The notes beneath the pieces were generated by a model. It was not told the origin of the DNA and ran no database searches. It saw only the letters and a list, made by a program, of their open reading frames with translations. Shown one piece after another: positions 9,001-17,384 of a DNA stretch of 64,000 bases. Position numbers and translations under genes: made by a program. Source of the DNA: Actinacidiphila bryophytorum (GTDB lineage: Bacteria > Actinomycetota > Actinomycetes > Streptomycetales > Streptomycetaceae); assembly GCF_016916835.1 (NCBI RefSeq), contig NZ_JAFFIX010000004.1:186001-250000 (forward strand), in the 5' to 3' direction. Each line of letters opens with the position of its first letter. The stretch's first letter is position 1.

Positions 9001-9231
9001 GACGCCATCCACACGCTGCCCGCTGCGGCCACCGTCTCGTACTGGGACGGCGACCGCTTCGTACCGGCCCGCGACCAGGCCGTCACCTGGGCGGCCGGCT
9101 CCGACGCGCCGACCGTGATCACCTTCGCCCCGCTGCACACCGACCGCATCCGGCTGGACCTGACCAGCGCGCACCCCGACGGTGCGGACGGAGCCCAGCG
9201 GATCACGGCGTTCACGGTCACGCCGCAGTAG
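6088..9231 (+). CDS. Secreted GH2 beta-galactosidase-like glycoside hydrolase
   Basis: A 1047-residue exported hydrolase. The N-terminus carries a twin-arginine signal (NRRSLLVTGAVGAAVPALPG). Then come the GH2 sugar-binding domain (YRTSFTLPPATAGRRVSVEF), an Ig-like domain, and the TIM barrel from about residue 330. The barrel holds RTSHNPPSP, the acid/base Glu in WSIGNEIPDS, the likely nucleophile Glu in FLFESESSS, and FLWSGMDYIGEP. C-terminal parts are a DUF4982-like domain (ETVEVWAYSNVDTVELFLDG), an invasin-like strand domain and a discoidin-like module (AMLDGDPATGWSNAF). The GTG at 6088 lies 8 bases after GAGGAG. It probably releases galactose or a related sugar from polysaccharide outside the cell; specificity within GH2 is not certain. 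Confidence 0.88.
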   Translation: MPVNRRSLLVTGAVGAAVPALPGLVPSAAAAPAHGAGPDPAHGRTPARTVDLSDGWRFALVNPAGVTDPTGAYADAAAPGYDDSRWRAVSVPHDWSIEQTPTTDSGTSGGTGFLPGGLGWYRTSFTLPPATAGRRVSVEFDGVYMDSYVYCNGTLVGNHPYGYTGFAFDLTDLLHTDGRTPNVIAVQVRNQLPSSRWYSGSGIYRNARLVITDPVHLARWGTFVTTPGLAESAAAGHATVRAEITAVNESAQPRRATVVATVRDPQGRQVARQSAPLDLAAGGQGTETLEMTVAAPKLWSLEAPHLYSLEAEVQAGGRTLDSLPTTFGFRFVAIDPDTGMTVNGVHAKIQGVDLHHDQGALGSAISADALLRQMTIMKSMGVNAFRTSHNPPSPEMIRVCEQLGIVMMVEAFDCWHTGKTTYDYHRFFDANSAADIAEMVKAARNSPAVVMWSIGNEIPDSTSTAGLAMAQGLIDTVRSLDTTRPVVIGSDKYRGLPAVGSAADLMLGKLDGLGLNYNTAASVDALHARYPHLFLFESESSSETSTRGAYQEPQHLNTGENYTPGRRETSSYDNNLASWTISGEYGLKKDRDRRFFAGQFLWSGMDYIGEPTPYNVFPVKASFFGAVDTAGFPKDMYHLFRSQWTAEPMVHLVPMDWTDHKAGETVEVWAYSNVDTVELFLDGRSLGVRRFDTKTTTDGRTYLETTEATGDDRTVTGGPYPGSYTSPNGSAGKLHLTWQVPFAPGELKAVARRGGRTVATDVLRTAGAPHTVRLLPDRDGLPADGRSLVYVTAEVIDARGTVVPGADHLLTFTVDGGSLAGVDNGRQESAERYQSSTRTAFHGKALAIVRAGTSAGRLTVTATGPGLHKASVQVRTLHASDAATTPPARFAAGPAPQAPDHPLADASYSGAPNTLPAAMLDGDPATGWSNAFKKSATALLPAFSGARAADWVSVAWAAPRSVESVAVSFTVDAIHTLPAAATVSYWDGDRFVPARDQAVTWAAGSDAPTVITFAPLHTDRIRLDLTSAHPDGADGAQRITAFTVTPQ

Positions 9232-9258
9232 CCGCCGGCCGGACGGAACGGCTGTGAC

Positions 9259-9296
9259 ACCCCTGTGACGGGAAGTGTGGCTCCCGTCACAGGGGT
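9259..9296 (+). terminator. Strong hairpin after the GH2 gene
   Basis: A perfect 15-base inverted repeat (ACCCCTGTGACGGGA and its complement) with an 8-base loop starts 28 bases past the GH2 stop. It lies 30 bases before the lipoprotein ATG, so an operator role for the lipoprotein gene is also possible. Confidence 0.7.
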
Positions 9297-9325
9297 TGCG
9301 GGCCTGCCGGTGGTGGGGTGGTCCG

Positions 9326-10225
9326 ATGCGCAGCCACCTGGCCCTCTCCGCCGCCGTCCTGGCCGGCACCCTGCTCCTGACGGCGTGCGGCACCGGGCAG
9401 CCCGCGGGCGGCGGCCGCGGCCCCGGCACAACTGCCGCGGACCGCTGCGGACTCGGCGGCGGCCCCGCGCCCGAGGCCGTGGACGGCGTCGAGATCACCG
9501 ACGCGGGCGGCGGCCCGAGCGGCTGCGGTACGGACGGCGGGGCGGACCGTTCCGTGCGCTTCCGTATCACCAACCACGACACCCAACCCCTCACCTACAC
9601 CGTCGAGTTCGAGGTGCGGTCGCCCGGCGGCGAGTCGCTCGCCCACCCGAAGGGGACCGTGGCGGGCGTGCAGCCGGGCCGCAGCGCGGACGCCGCGGTG
9701 GACCTCGGGGCGCTCGTCGCGCCGGGCAACGGGGCGCGCGTGACGGTCTACCGGGTCAGGAGCGTCCCCGCAGCCGAGGCACCCGCCGAGACCGGCCCCT
9801 GCCCGGCCTCCGGGGTACGCGTCTACGCCGACCGCGGCGACGCCGCCATGGGGCTGCGGGTGGTCGGCCTGCACCTGGAGAACTGCTCCGACCACCCCTA
9901 CCGGCTGAGCGGCTACCCGCAGGTCCAGCTGCTCGACCTGCACCGCAGGCCCGTCACCGGTGTCCGCGTCCTGCACGGCAGCGGCGGCATCTCCACAGGC
10001 ACCGGCTTCGACGACCCGCCGCGCGCGATGACCCTCGCACCGGGGGAGCAGGCGGCCTCGGGCCTGATGTGGCGCAACACCCTCACCTCCGGTGCGCCGG
10101 TCGACGTCCCCTACGCCAGGGTCGTCGCGCGGCCGGGCACGCACGCGGTGACGGTGACGCCGGAGATCGACCTGGGCAGTACGGGGAAGCTGGGCGTCGG
10201 CCCCTGGCGGCGGCAGGAGCGGTAG
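9326..10225 (+). CDS. DUF4232-domain lipoprotein
   Basis: A 299-residue lipoprotein. The start at 9326 gives a short signal (SAAVLAGTLLLTACGTG) with lipobox LTAC, so the Cys near residue 19 should be lipidated. The first half carries a beta-rich domain (RFRITNHDTQPLTYTVEFEV). The second half, from about residue 155, matches DUF4232 (ASGVRVYADRGDAAMGLRVV, LENCSDHPYRLSGYPQVQLL), a common streptomycete extracellular domain of unknown function. It converges on the DUF4396 gene with only 7 bases between stop codons. Upstream is the hairpin of the GH2 gene. Confidence 0.8.
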   Translation: MRSHLALSAAVLAGTLLLTACGTGQPAGGGRGPGTTAADRCGLGGGPAPEAVDGVEITDAGGGPSGCGTDGGADRSVRFRITNHDTQPLTYTVEFEVRSPGGESLAHPKGTVAGVQPGRSADAAVDLGALVAPGNGARVTVYRVRSVPAAEAPAETGPCPASGVRVYADRGDAAMGLRVVGLHLENCSDHPYRLSGYPQVQLLDLHRRPVTGVRVLHGSGGISTGTGFDDPPRAMTLAPGEQAASGLMWRNTLTSGAPVDVPYARVVARPGTHAVTVTPEIDLGSTGKLGVGPWRRQER

Positions 10226-10232
10226 CGCCGCC

Positions 10233-10763
10233 TCAGTGGTAGGCGTGGACGACGGCGTGGCCCTTGCCGCGGCCGATCATCCAGCGGTTGACCGGGGTGG
10301 TGATCACGAAGGCCGCGGCCAGGGAGAAGGCGAGCGAGCCCCAGAAGAGCGCGTCGGCCAGCCCCGCGTCCAGGGCGCCGGGCACCCCCACCATCACGGT
10401 GTTGTCGATGATCTCCATCACCGCGATGGACACGGTGTCGGCGGCCAGTGCGATCTTCACCGCCTGCCGGAAGGGCACCTGGGCGCGCAGGACGCCGCGC
10501 ATGGTCAGGGCGTAGCCGAAGACGAAGGCCAGGGCGATGGAGATCGCCACGGTCGCACCGTTGTGCAGCCCGGCCGCGGTGCCGATGACCATGCCGAGGA
10601 CCTCGCCGATGGCGCAGCCGGTGAGGCAGTGCAGCGTCGCCTGCGCGGCGGTGCGCCAGGTGGCGGGGTGCGAGCCCTGGTCGTGGTCGTGCCCGGTGCC
10701 GTGGTCGGCGTGCGAGCCGCCCTCGTGTCCTGCCTCGTGCTGGTGGTGATGTGTGTGGTCCAT
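10233..10763 (-). CDS. DUF4396 membrane protein with His-rich N-terminus
   Basis: A 176-residue membrane protein. Residues 1-32 hold about a dozen His with Asp and Glu (MDHTHHHQHEAGHEGG, HADHGTGHDHD), a likely metal-binding tail. The rest has four predicted spans: LTGCAIGEVLGMVIG, ATVAISIALAFVFGYAL, VKIALAADTVSIAVMEI and LFWGSLAFSLAAAFVI. The invariant block HCLTGCAIGEVLGM marks DUF4396. The ATG at 10763 follows GGGGAC. A CsoR-type copper operator lies 57 bases upstream, so copper-induced expression and a role in copper handling are likely (inference). It is monocistronic. Confidence 0.82.
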   Translation of the reverse strand: MDHTHHHQHEAGHEGGSHADHGTGHDHDQGSHPATWRTAAQATLHCLTGCAIGEVLGMVIGTAAGLHNGATVAISIALAFVFGYALTMRGVLRAQVPFRQAVKIALAADTVSIAVMEIIDNTVMVGVPGALDAGLADALFWGSLAFSLAAAFVITTPVNRWMIGRGKGHAVVHAYH

Positions 10764-10819
10764 GGCCCCGTCCCCTTCGTGAGCGCCGGTTCGTGCTGCT
10801 CTCGACGTGTGCCAACCAT

Positions 10820-10836
10820 ATACCCCCTGGGGGTAT
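10820..10836 (-). promoter_or_regulatory. CsoR-type copper operator
   Basis: The sequence ATACCCCC T GGGGGTAT is a perfect 8-base inverted repeat around a single base. It matches the known actinobacterial CsoR operator core TACCCC...GGGGTA. It is upstream of the DUF4396 gene and would place that gene in the copper regulon. No csoR gene is in the window. Confidence 0.85.
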
Positions 10837-11077
10837 TCCCGCACTCGTCGTCCGGGTGATTTGCCCGTTGGTGCTTTCCGAAAGTTTCGCCGACATCCCG
10901 GAAAGTGGCTCAAAGTCGCCGCCGGACAAAGATGCAGCTCAGAGACTTGTCGGTGGCCGGTTTCCGCCGTTCCGCCCGCCTCGACGGGGGTGTGAAGGCC
11001 TGCTGCGGGTGTGAAAACGGCCAAGCTGACGTGCCGGCGTTCGGCGTATTGTCACGCTCATGACCCGTACCTAACAT

Positions 11078-11091
11078 GGGAGCGCTCCCGG
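11078..11091 (+). promoter_or_regulatory. CebR-type operator upstream of the CE15-CE4 pair
   Basis: TGGGAGCGCTCCCG differs from the known CebR box TGGGAGCGCTCCCA at one end base. CebR is the LacI-family repressor of streptomycete cellulose and cello-oligosaccharide genes, released by cellobiose or cellotriose. The site lies 39 bases before the ATG of the glucuronoyl esterase gene, so that gene and probably the one after it should be cello-oligosaccharide induced. Confidence 0.85.
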
Positions 11092-11129
11092 CGCACTTCC
11101 AGCCCCCCACGGCTTCTGGAGGTCCCCCC

Positions 11130-12863
11130 ATGCGCTTCCCCCACCATCGGCCCCGGGTATGGGCCGTGTCGGCGGTCGTGGCCGTCGCGAGCCTGACCAC
11201 CACCGCGGCCCTCATGCCCCAGGCCGGTGCCGCAGCCGGCAGAACCGCCGCGGCCGCCGCCGCGCCCCAGCTCATCGCGTCCACCGTCGAGGACGAGGGC
11301 GCCAACTGCCCCGTGTCCCCGGGCCAGACGCCCTCCAACGCCAAACTCCCCGACCCGTTCACCACGTCGGACGGCACGCGGATCACCACCACCGCCGACT
11401 GGCAGTGCCGCAGGGAGGAGATCAAGCGGCAGGCGGAGGCCACCGTCTACGGCACCAAGCCGGCCAGGCCGTCGAGCGTGACCGGCACCGTCTCGCGTAC
11501 CGGCATCACCGTGAACGTCTCGGACCAGGGCAGGAGCGCGAGCTTCTCGGCGTCCGTCGACCTGCCCAGCGGCACAGGACCCTTCCCGGCGGTCATCGTC
11601 CTCGGCGGCCTCGGCGCCGACACCGCCACGATCAAGGCGTCAGGCGCCGCGATCATCAACTTCGACCCGACGACGGTCGGCAAGGAGGGCACGCCCCGCA
11701 GCAGCAAGCAGGGCGCCTTCTACAGCATCTACGGCTCCTCCAGCAGCACCGGCCTGCTGATGGCGTGGTCCTGGGGCGTGAGCCGGATCATCGACGTCAT
11801 CCAGTCCGCCGACGGCAGCGTCATCAAGAAGGACGCTGCCGGTGTCACCGGCTGCTCGCGGTACGGCAAGGGCGCGTTCGTCGCGGGCGCCTTCGACCAG
11901 CGCATCGCCCTGACGATGCCGATCGAGTCCGGCTCCGGCGGCACCGACGCCTTCCGCAGCATCCCCACCGAGAGCGGCAGCCAGCCGCTCAGCAGCGCGT
12001 ACTCCGAACAGCCGTGGCTGGGCGACGCGTTCGGGTCGTACACGGGCAACCCGGCGGGCCTGCCGGTGGACACCCACGAGATCGTCGGCATGGTCGCGCC
12101 GCGCGGCATGTTCGTCATGGAGAACCCGCACGTGGACTGGCTGGGCGCGAAGTCCGGCAGCGTGGCCGCACTCGGCGGCGCCGAGGTCTTCAAGGCACTC
12201 GGCGCGGGCAGCAACATCTCCTACTGGTCGGACGTCGCGGACGGCACGCACTGCGCGGTCAGGCCCGAGTGGAAGGCGCCGCTCCAGGCGAGCATCCAGA
12301 AGTTCCTGCTCGGCACCGGCAGCGCGCCCGCCGTCTTCCGGGTGGCCCCCTCGAAGGCCGGCGACCTGGCCTCCTGGCGCACCTGGACGACCCCGACCCT
12401 CACCGACGGCGGCACGTCGTCGGGTACGAGCACCGGTACGTCGACGGGCACGAGTACGGGCACCAGCACGGGTACGTCGACGGGCACGAGCACCGGCACA
12501 TCCACCGGTACGTCCACGGGCACCTCGACCGGTACGTCCACCGGAACCACCGGCGGCGGTACGGGCGGCTGCACCGCCACCTTCACCCTCGTCAACAGCT
12601 GGACCGGCGGTTACCAGGCCGAAGTCGCCGTCCGCGACAGCGGAACGACCGCGCTGAGCAGCTGGAGGGTCGGCATGACGCTGGCCTCGGGCCAGACCGT
12701 CACCAGCCTGTGGAACGGCGTCAACTCCGGTACCAGCGGCGCCGTCACGGTCTCCAACGCGCCCTACAACGGCACCGTCGCACCCGGTGCCTCGACCACC
12801 TTCGGCTTCACCGCCGGAGGCAACGCCACCCCGCCCACGGCGCTGACCTGCACCGGCAGTTGA
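11130..12863 (+). CDS. Secreted CE15 glucuronoyl esterase with CBM2
   Basis: A 577-residue exported enzyme that should cleave the ester bond between 4-O-methyl-glucuronic acid of xylan and lignin alcohols. A Sec signal covers residues 1-37 ([20 protein letters not shown], then PQAGAAAG). The catalytic domain spans about residues 50-420: nucleophile Ser in [10 protein letters not shown], Glu in PIESGSGG, catalytic His in DGTHCAV. A Thr-Gly-Thr-Ser linker of about 45 residues follows, then a C-terminal CBM2 ([19 protein letters not shown]). The ATG at 11130 follows TGGAGGT. It is probably cotranscribed with the acetylxylan esterase 49 bases downstream, under the CebR operator. Confidence 0.9.
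   Translation: MRFPHHRPRVWAVSAVVAVASLTTTAALMPQAGAAAGRTAAAAAAPQLIASTVEDEGANCPVSPGQTPSNAKLPDPFTTSDGTRITTTADWQCRREEIKRQAEATVYGTKPARPSSVTGTVSRTGITVNVSDQGRSASFSASVDLPSGTGPFPAVIVLGGLGADTATIKASGAAIINFDPTTVGKEGTPRSSKQGAFYSIYGSSSSTGLLMAWSWGVSRIIDVIQSADGSVIKKDAAGVTGCSRYGKGAFVAGAFDQRIALTMPIESGSGGTDAFRSIPTESGSQPLSSAYSEQPWLGDAFGSYTGNPAGLPVDTHEIVGMVAPRGMFVMENPHVDWLGAKSGSVAALGGAEVFKALGAGSNISYWSDVADGTHCAVRPEWKAPLQASIQKFLLGTGSAPAVFRVAPSKAGDLASWRTWTTPTLTDGGTSSGTSTGTSTGTSTGTSTGTSTGTSTGTSTGTSTGTSTGTSTGTTGGGTGGCTATFTLVNSWTGGYQAEVAVRDSGTTALSSWRVGMTLASGQTVTSLWNGVNSGTSGAVTVSNAPYNGTVAPGASTTFGFTAGGNATPPTALTCTGS
12418..12546 (+). repeat. TSTG-coding linker repeat
   Basis: About ten degenerate 12-base units of the form GGCACSAGCACS encode the (TSTG)n linker between the CE15 domain and CBM2. 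It is a low-complexity coding repeat prone to length change. Confidence 0.85.
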
Positions 12864-12912
12864 GCTCCGGCTGACCTCCAACCCCCCACCTCACGAGGAG
12901 GACCCACCCCCC

Positions 12913-13968
12913 ATGCGCATCCCAAGGAAACTGTCGCCACGCGCGCTGGTCACCGGGCTCGCCGTCGCCGCGCTGGCGGTCGCGACCACGCTGACCTTCA
13001 CCACCGGCGCCACCACGACGCAGGCGGCCACCTGCAACGGCTACGTCGGGCTCACCTTCGACGACGGCCCGTCCAACGACCACACCCCCGCCCTGCTCAA
13101 CGCGCTCAAGCAGAACGGGCTGCGGGCGACCGTCTTCAACGAGGGCCAGTACGCGGCCCAGTTCCCCTCGCAGGTCCAGGCCGAGGTCAACGCGGGCATG
13201 TGGGTCGGCAACCACAGCTACACCCACCCGCACCTGATCCAGGAAAGCCAGGCGCAGATCGACTCCGAGATCTCCAGGACCCAGCAGGCGATCGCCAACG
13301 CGGGCGGCGGCACCCCGAAGCTCTTCCGCCCGCCGTACGGCGAGACCAACTCCACGCTCCAGGGCGTCGAGTCCAAGTACGGCCTGACGCAGGTCATCTG
13401 GGACGTGGACTCGCAGGACTGGAACGGCGCGAGCGTGGACGCGATCGTCGCGGCCAACAACCAGCTGCAGAACGGCCAGGTCATCCTGATGCACGAGTGG
13501 CCGGCCAACACGCTGGCGGCGATCCCGCGCATCGCGCAGAACCTGGCCAGCCGCGGCATGTGCTACGGCATGATCTCGCCGCAGACCGGCCGCGCGGTCG
13601 CCCCGACCGGGGGCGGCGGCACGGTGGGCGGCACCACGGGCAGCACCACCACCGGTGGTACGACCGGCAGCACCACCACCGGCGGCACCACCGGCGGTGG
13701 CGGCAGCTGCACCGCCAACGTCACCGCAGGATCGAGCTGGAGCGACCGCTACAACCTCAACGTCTCGGTCTCCGGCTCCAGCAACTGGACCGTGACGGTG
13801 AACCTGCCCGCCCCCGAGGTCGTGATGTCGACCTGGAACATCAGCGCCAGCTACCCCAGCCAGTACCAGCTGGTCGCCAAACCCAACGGGAGCGGCAACA
13901 ACTGGGGCCTGACCATCCAGAAGAACGGTTCGACCACCTGGCCGTCCTTCTCCTGCAGCGCGAGCTGA
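12913..13968 (+). CDS. axeA: Secreted CE4 acetylxylan esterase with C-terminal CBM2
   Basis: A 351-residue exported deacetylase resembling Streptomyces lividans AxeA. After a signal peptide (about residues 1-37, ending TTTQAA) it carries all five CE4 motifs: TFDDGP, HSYTHPH, RPPYGET, DVDSQDW and ILMHEW. The metal-binding Asp-His-His set and the catalytic base are therefore intact. A Gly/Thr linker leads to a small cellulose/xylan-binding module ([20 protein letters not shown]). It removes acetyl groups from xylan, complementing the CE15 enzyme upstream. A GAGGAGG ribosome site lies 10 bases before the ATG. No separate promoter is evident in the 49-base gap, so an operon is likely. Confidence 0.92.
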   Translation: MRIPRKLSPRALVTGLAVAALAVATTLTFTTGATTTQAATCNGYVGLTFDDGPSNDHTPALLNALKQNGLRATVFNEGQYAAQFPSQVQAEVNAGMWVGNHSYTHPHLIQESQAQIDSEISRTQQAIANAGGGTPKLFRPPYGETNSTLQGVESKYGLTQVIWDVDSQDWNGASVDAIVAANNQLQNGQVILMHEWPANTLAAIPRIAQNLASRGMCYGMISPQTGRAVAPTGGGGTVGGTTGSTTTGGTTGSTTTGGTTGGGGSCTANVTAGSSWSDRYNLNVSVSGSSNWTVTVNLPAPEVVMSTWNISASYPSQYQLVAKPNGSGNNWGLTIQKNGSTTWPSFSCSAS

Positions 13969-13987
13969 CCCCGCGCTCTCCCCGCAA

Positions 13988-14017
13988 GGGCGCGGCGGCC
14001 CCCGGGCCGCCGCGCCC
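13988..14017 (+). terminator. GC hairpin ending the esterase operon
   Basis: A perfect 13-base stem, GGGCGCGGCGGCC with its complement, and a 4-base loop begin 20 bases past the acetylxylan esterase stop. The next gene appears to have its own promoter. Confidence 0.75.
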
Positions 14018-14146
14018 CCTCGCGTCCGCCTCCCGGCGGTGAGAGCCACGTCACACGCGGGCCGGTCACATGACCCCGGCCCCTTACGTCAAAGGGGTGT
14101 CAACGCCGCGGAGAGCGCGGCATCACAGCAGATCAGGGAGCCGGTC

Positions 14147-14620
14147 ATGGACGCGCGCCTCAACTTCTTCACCAACCCCACCGCCCAGAAGTTCACCAAG
14201 TACATCAACTCCGCGGGCAAGGCGGTCACCGACTCGTCGCTGCCCCGGGCCACCCAGGACCTGGTGCTGCTGCGGGCCAGCCAGATCAACGGCTGCGGCT
14301 TCTGCACCGACATGCACACCAAGGACGCGGAGGCGGCGGGCGAGACCACGCAGCGGCTGCACCTGGTCGCGGCCTGGAGGGAGGCCACCGTCTTCACCGA
14401 CGCCGAGCGGGCGGCCCTGGAGCTGACCGAGGAGGGAACCCGTATCGCGGACGCGGCCGGCGGTGTGTCGGACGAGGTGTGGGCCGCGGCCGCGAAGCAC
14501 CACGACGAGGACCAGCTCGCCGCGCTGGTGGGCCTGATCGCCGTCATCAACGCCTACAACCGGATGAACGTCATCATCAGGCAGCCCGCGGGTTCCTACC
14601 AGCCCGGCCAGTTCGCCTGA
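14147..14620 (+). CDS. Carboxymuconolactone decarboxylase / AhpD-like alkylhydroperoxidase
   Basis: A 157-residue all-helical protein of the CMD family. The redox motif NGCGFCTDMH (Cys-x2-Cys-x3-His) sits at about residues 46-55, as in AhpD-like alkylhydroperoxidases, so a peroxide-reducing activity is likelier than true lactone decarboxylation. The start at 14147 is preceded by AGGGAG. An earlier GTG at 14039 lacks a ribosome site and encodes an unrelated extension. It lies alone between the esterase operon and a secreted protein gene. No regulator is adjacent. Confidence 0.85.
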   Translation: MDARLNFFTNPTAQKFTKYINSAGKAVTDSSLPRATQDLVLLRASQINGCGFCTDMHTKDAEAAGETTQRLHLVAAWREATVFTDAERAALELTEEGTRIADAAGGVSDEVWAAAAKHHDEDQLAALVGLIAVINAYNRMNVIIRQPAGSYQPGQFA

Positions 14621-14757
14621 GCCCGGGACGCCCCGACCGCCCCTTCCCGCACGGAAGTTCAACGGGGGTTGCCGCCCGCGTCTCCCAGCCGTCGCTGTCC
14701 TGCTGCACCGTCGTGACGACCCAGGCAGGACCGCGCACCGGCTGAGAGGAACTCGCC

Positions 14758-16227
14758 ATGAAGGACATCCGCAGGTCACGACCCCGTACCGGCACCAGGG
14801 GGCTGGTCGGGGGCGCGGCGATGGTGCTGCTGGCCGGGCCGGCGCTCGGCCTCGCCGCCCCGACGGGCGCCGCGGCCGCCGTCCCGCAGGCCGGCGCCGG
14901 CAGCACGGCCCACGGCGGCCACGCGCCCGAGGTCACCGTCCGGCGCGGCGGCCCGGCGCGTACCGTGCCCTTCGTGGTGCGCGGCCCGGGCGAGGCGGTG
15001 CTGACGCTCGACTCGCGGGCGCCCGGCGTCTCCTGGGGGACCGCGGGCAGCGAGTCGGCGGTGGTGTCCGCGTACGTCGACGGCCGCTACACCACCGATA
15101 TCGTGATCCCCTCCGACCAGCCGACCACCCGCACCTTCTCGCTGGGCCACCTCGAACGCGGCCCGCACAGGCTGGAGTTCCGCTTCGCCGCGGACCGCTC
15201 CCCCCAGGGCGCCCGCAGCGCCCGGCTCGGCGCGGTCGCCGTGCAGGTCTACGGCGAGACCACCGACATGGGGCTCGTCCTGCGCAATGCGCCGGTCTAC
15301 TACGGCCGTAACCTGCCCGAGCTGGGCACCGCCTTCCAGAGCGCGACCACCGACGCGCCGCTGTACTCGTACCACGAGGTGCTGCCCGCGAAGACGCCGG
15401 GACACAAGGTGCTGCAGTACACCGTCATCTGGACCAACGAGGACGGCGGCACCAACTCGCCCGCACTGATGGCCCGCTGGGGCCGCACCACCGACATCGA
15501 GTGGGCGTACGACGTCGAGGTGGACGCCCAGGGCAAGCCGGTGCCCGGCAGCGGTGTCTACCAGGCCGCCAACCACCAGACGCTGGTCTTCGCCGGCGGC
15601 CACGAGGGCGACCGGCCGCTTCTTGAGACCTGCACCTCCAACAACAACCTGTGCGACGTCGTGGACGACCCGATGCGCTTCTCGCCCGCCCCCGTCCAGG
15701 AACTGCCCGCGGGCCAGCCGCGCGAGCACATGATGGACGTCAACCCCTGGCTCTACCCGGTCATGGCGCAGGAGATGACCCGCGAGGGCAAGATCGAGTC
15801 GCCGTCCGACCCGGCCACCCCCGGACTGGGCGACCAGCGCACGTACCTCTACCTCGCCGTCGCCCACACCGCGGCGCCGTCCACCGACGCCGGTAGCGTG
15901 GGCCTGTCCATCGGCGTACGGCTCAAGGGCGACCCCGCGCTCTACCGCTCCAACCACGTCGACCCGACGTGGTCCGTCACCCGCGAGGGCACCGCGGCCA
16001 CCACCGTCGAACTGCCCGCGGGCACCACGCAGTCGGACATCGAGGAGATCGTCGCGCTGCGCACCCCGGTGGTCGAGACAGGCGCGTCCCTGACCGTCAC
16101 GGCCGTCACCCGCGCTTTCTTCCTGGGCGAGGACTACCTGCCGTCCGCGTCCTTCCTGGACTGGACCGGCTCCACCGTCCTCACCCGGCAGGCCCCGTCG
16201 GCGACCCTGTGGGCGCCCGCGTCCTGA
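14758..16227 (+). CDS. Secreted protein of unknown function
   Basis: A 489-residue exported protein I do not recognise. A signal peptide covers residues 1-43 (VGGAAMVLLAGPALGLAAPT, then GAAAAV). The mature part looks beta-rich: TVRRGGPARTVPFVVRGPGE and HRLEFRFAADRSPQG, suggesting a jelly-roll at about residues 55-160. A larger domain follows with YTVIWTNEDGGTNSPALMAR, ETCTSNNNLCDVV (a probable disulfide) and HMMDVNPWLYPVM. Similar proteins are annotated as hypothetical in streptomycetes. The ATG at 14758 follows GAGAGGAA. It is single and ends at a strong bidirectional terminator. Confidence 0.7.
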   Translation: MKDIRRSRPRTGTRGLVGGAAMVLLAGPALGLAAPTGAAAAVPQAGAGSTAHGGHAPEVTVRRGGPARTVPFVVRGPGEAVLTLDSRAPGVSWGTAGSESAVVSAYVDGRYTTDIVIPSDQPTTRTFSLGHLERGPHRLEFRFAADRSPQGARSARLGAVAVQVYGETTDMGLVLRNAPVYYGRNLPELGTAFQSATTDAPLYSYHEVLPAKTPGHKVLQYTVIWTNEDGGTNSPALMARWGRTTDIEWAYDVEVDAQGKPVPGSGVYQAANHQTLVFAGGHEGDRPLLETCTSNNNLCDVVDDPMRFSPAPVQELPAGQPREHMMDVNPWLYPVMAQEMTREGKIESPSDPATPGLGDQRTYLYLAVAHTAAPSTDAGSVGLSIGVRLKGDPALYRSNHVDPTWSVTREGTAATTVELPAGTTQSDIEEIVALRTPVVETGASLTVTAVTRAFFLGEDYLPSASFLDWTGSTVLTRQAPSATLWAPAS

Positions 16228-16241
16228 CCCGCCGTCGGGAA

Positions 16242-16281
16242 ACGGCCCGCCGCGGGGTGTCGGCTCCCCGCGGCGGGCCGT
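16242..16281. terminator. Bidirectional terminator
   Basis: A perfect 16-base stem (ACGGCCCGCCGCGGGG and complement) with an 8-base loop. It sits between the convergent secreted-protein and GAPDH genes, 14 bases after one stop and 10 bases from the other. Confidence 0.85.
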
Positions 16282-16291
16282 GCCGTGCCGG

Positions 16292-17290
16292 TCAGGAGGC
16301 GGCCAGCAGCTGCAGGGTGTCGATCACCCGGTTCGAGAAGCCCCACTCGTTGTCGTACCAGGCGACCACCTTCACATGGCGGCCGTCCACCCGGGTCAGG
16401 GCCGAGTCGAAGATCGCCGAGGCCGGGTTCCCGGTGATGTCGGAGGAGACCAGCGGGTCTTCCGAGTACTCCAGGACGCCCGCGAGCGGGCCGTCCGCCG
16501 CGGCCCTGTAGGCGGCCAGCACCTCGTCGCGGGTCACGTCGCGCGCCACGGTCGTGTTCAGCTCCACGATCGAGCCCACCGGGACCGGCACGCGGATCGA
16601 GTCGCCGGACAGCTTGCCGTCCAGGTTCGGCAGCACCAGGCCGATCGCCTTCGCGGCGCCCGTCGTGGTCGGCACGATGTTGACGCCCGCCGCCCTGGCC
16701 CGCCGGGGGTCGCGGTGCGGGCCGTCCTGCAGGTTCTGCTCCTGCGTGTAGGCGTGCACGGTCGTCATGAAGCCGTGCTCGATACCGGCCAGCCGGTCCA
16801 GCACCGAGGCCAGCGGCGCCAGCGCGTTGGTGGTGCAGGAGGCGTTCGAGACGACGGTGTGCGCGGCCGGGTCGTACGCGTCGGTGTTCACGCCGTACGC
16901 GATCGTGGCGTCGGCGCCCGCGGACGGGGCGCTCACCAGCACCTTGCGCGCGCCCGCCGTCAGGTGCGCGCGGGCCGCCTCCGCGGAGGTGAAGCGCCCG
17001 GTCGACTCCAGGGCGATGTCCACCCCCAGCTCGGCCCACGGGAGCTTGCCCGGGTCGCGCTCGGCCAGCACCTTGATGCGGCGGCCGTCCACCACGAGGG
17101 TGTCGCCGTCCACGGTGACCGGGCGGCCCAGCCGGCCGGCGGTCGAGTCGAAGGCGAGCAGGCGGGCGAGGGCGGTGGGCTCGGTCAGGTCGTTGACGGC
17201 GACGACGTCGAGGTCGCTGTCGCGCTCCAGCAGCGCGCGCAGCACATTGCGGCCGATACGGCCGAATCCGTTGATGGCGATACGAGTCAT
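16292..17290 (-). CDS. gap: Glyceraldehyde-3-phosphate dehydrogenase, type I
   Basis: A 332-residue glycolytic enzyme that converts glyceraldehyde-3-phosphate, NAD and phosphate to 1,3-bisphosphoglycerate. The NAD fold is seen in INGFGRIGRNVLRALLE with VNDLTEPTALA, whose Asp favours NAD over NADP. The catalytic Cys is in SNASCTTNALAPL, and the His is in TTVHAYTQEQ. The C-terminus WYDNEWGFSNRVIDTL is canonical. The usual second Cys of the CTTNCLAP block is Ala here. The ATG at 17290 gives a standard N-terminus (MTRIAINGFG), though the ribosome site is weak. It stands apart from other glycolysis genes, so it is probably a secondary copy. The GlxA-type regulator is just upstream on the same strand. 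Confidence 0.93.
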   Translation of the reverse strand: MTRIAINGFGRIGRNVLRALLERDSDLDVVAVNDLTEPTALARLLAFDSTAGRLGRPVTVDGDTLVVDGRRIKVLAERDPGKLPWAELGVDIALESTGRFTSAEAARAHLTAGARKVLVSAPSAGADATIAYGVNTDAYDPAAHTVVSNASCTTNALAPLASVLDRLAGIEHGFMTTVHAYTQEQNLQDGPHRDPRRARAAGVNIVPTTTGAAKAIGLVLPNLDGKLSGDSIRVPVPVGSIVELNTTVARDVTRDEVLAAYRAAADGPLAGVLEYSEDPLVSSDITGNPASAIFDSALTRVDGRHVKVVAWYDNEWGFSNRVIDTLQLLAAS

Positions 17291-17384
17291 GAGACCAGGT
17301 TCGCCGGTGGCGTCCGGGCGTGGCGGCGGCGTGAGCGCCACTGTTCGAAAGGATCGCGCCACGTGTGCGAGCCCCCTCTGCCGC

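Noticed and set aside
12418..12546. CRISPR-like array
   Set aside because: The regular units are 12 bases, in frame, and encode a TSTG linker; there are no spacers.
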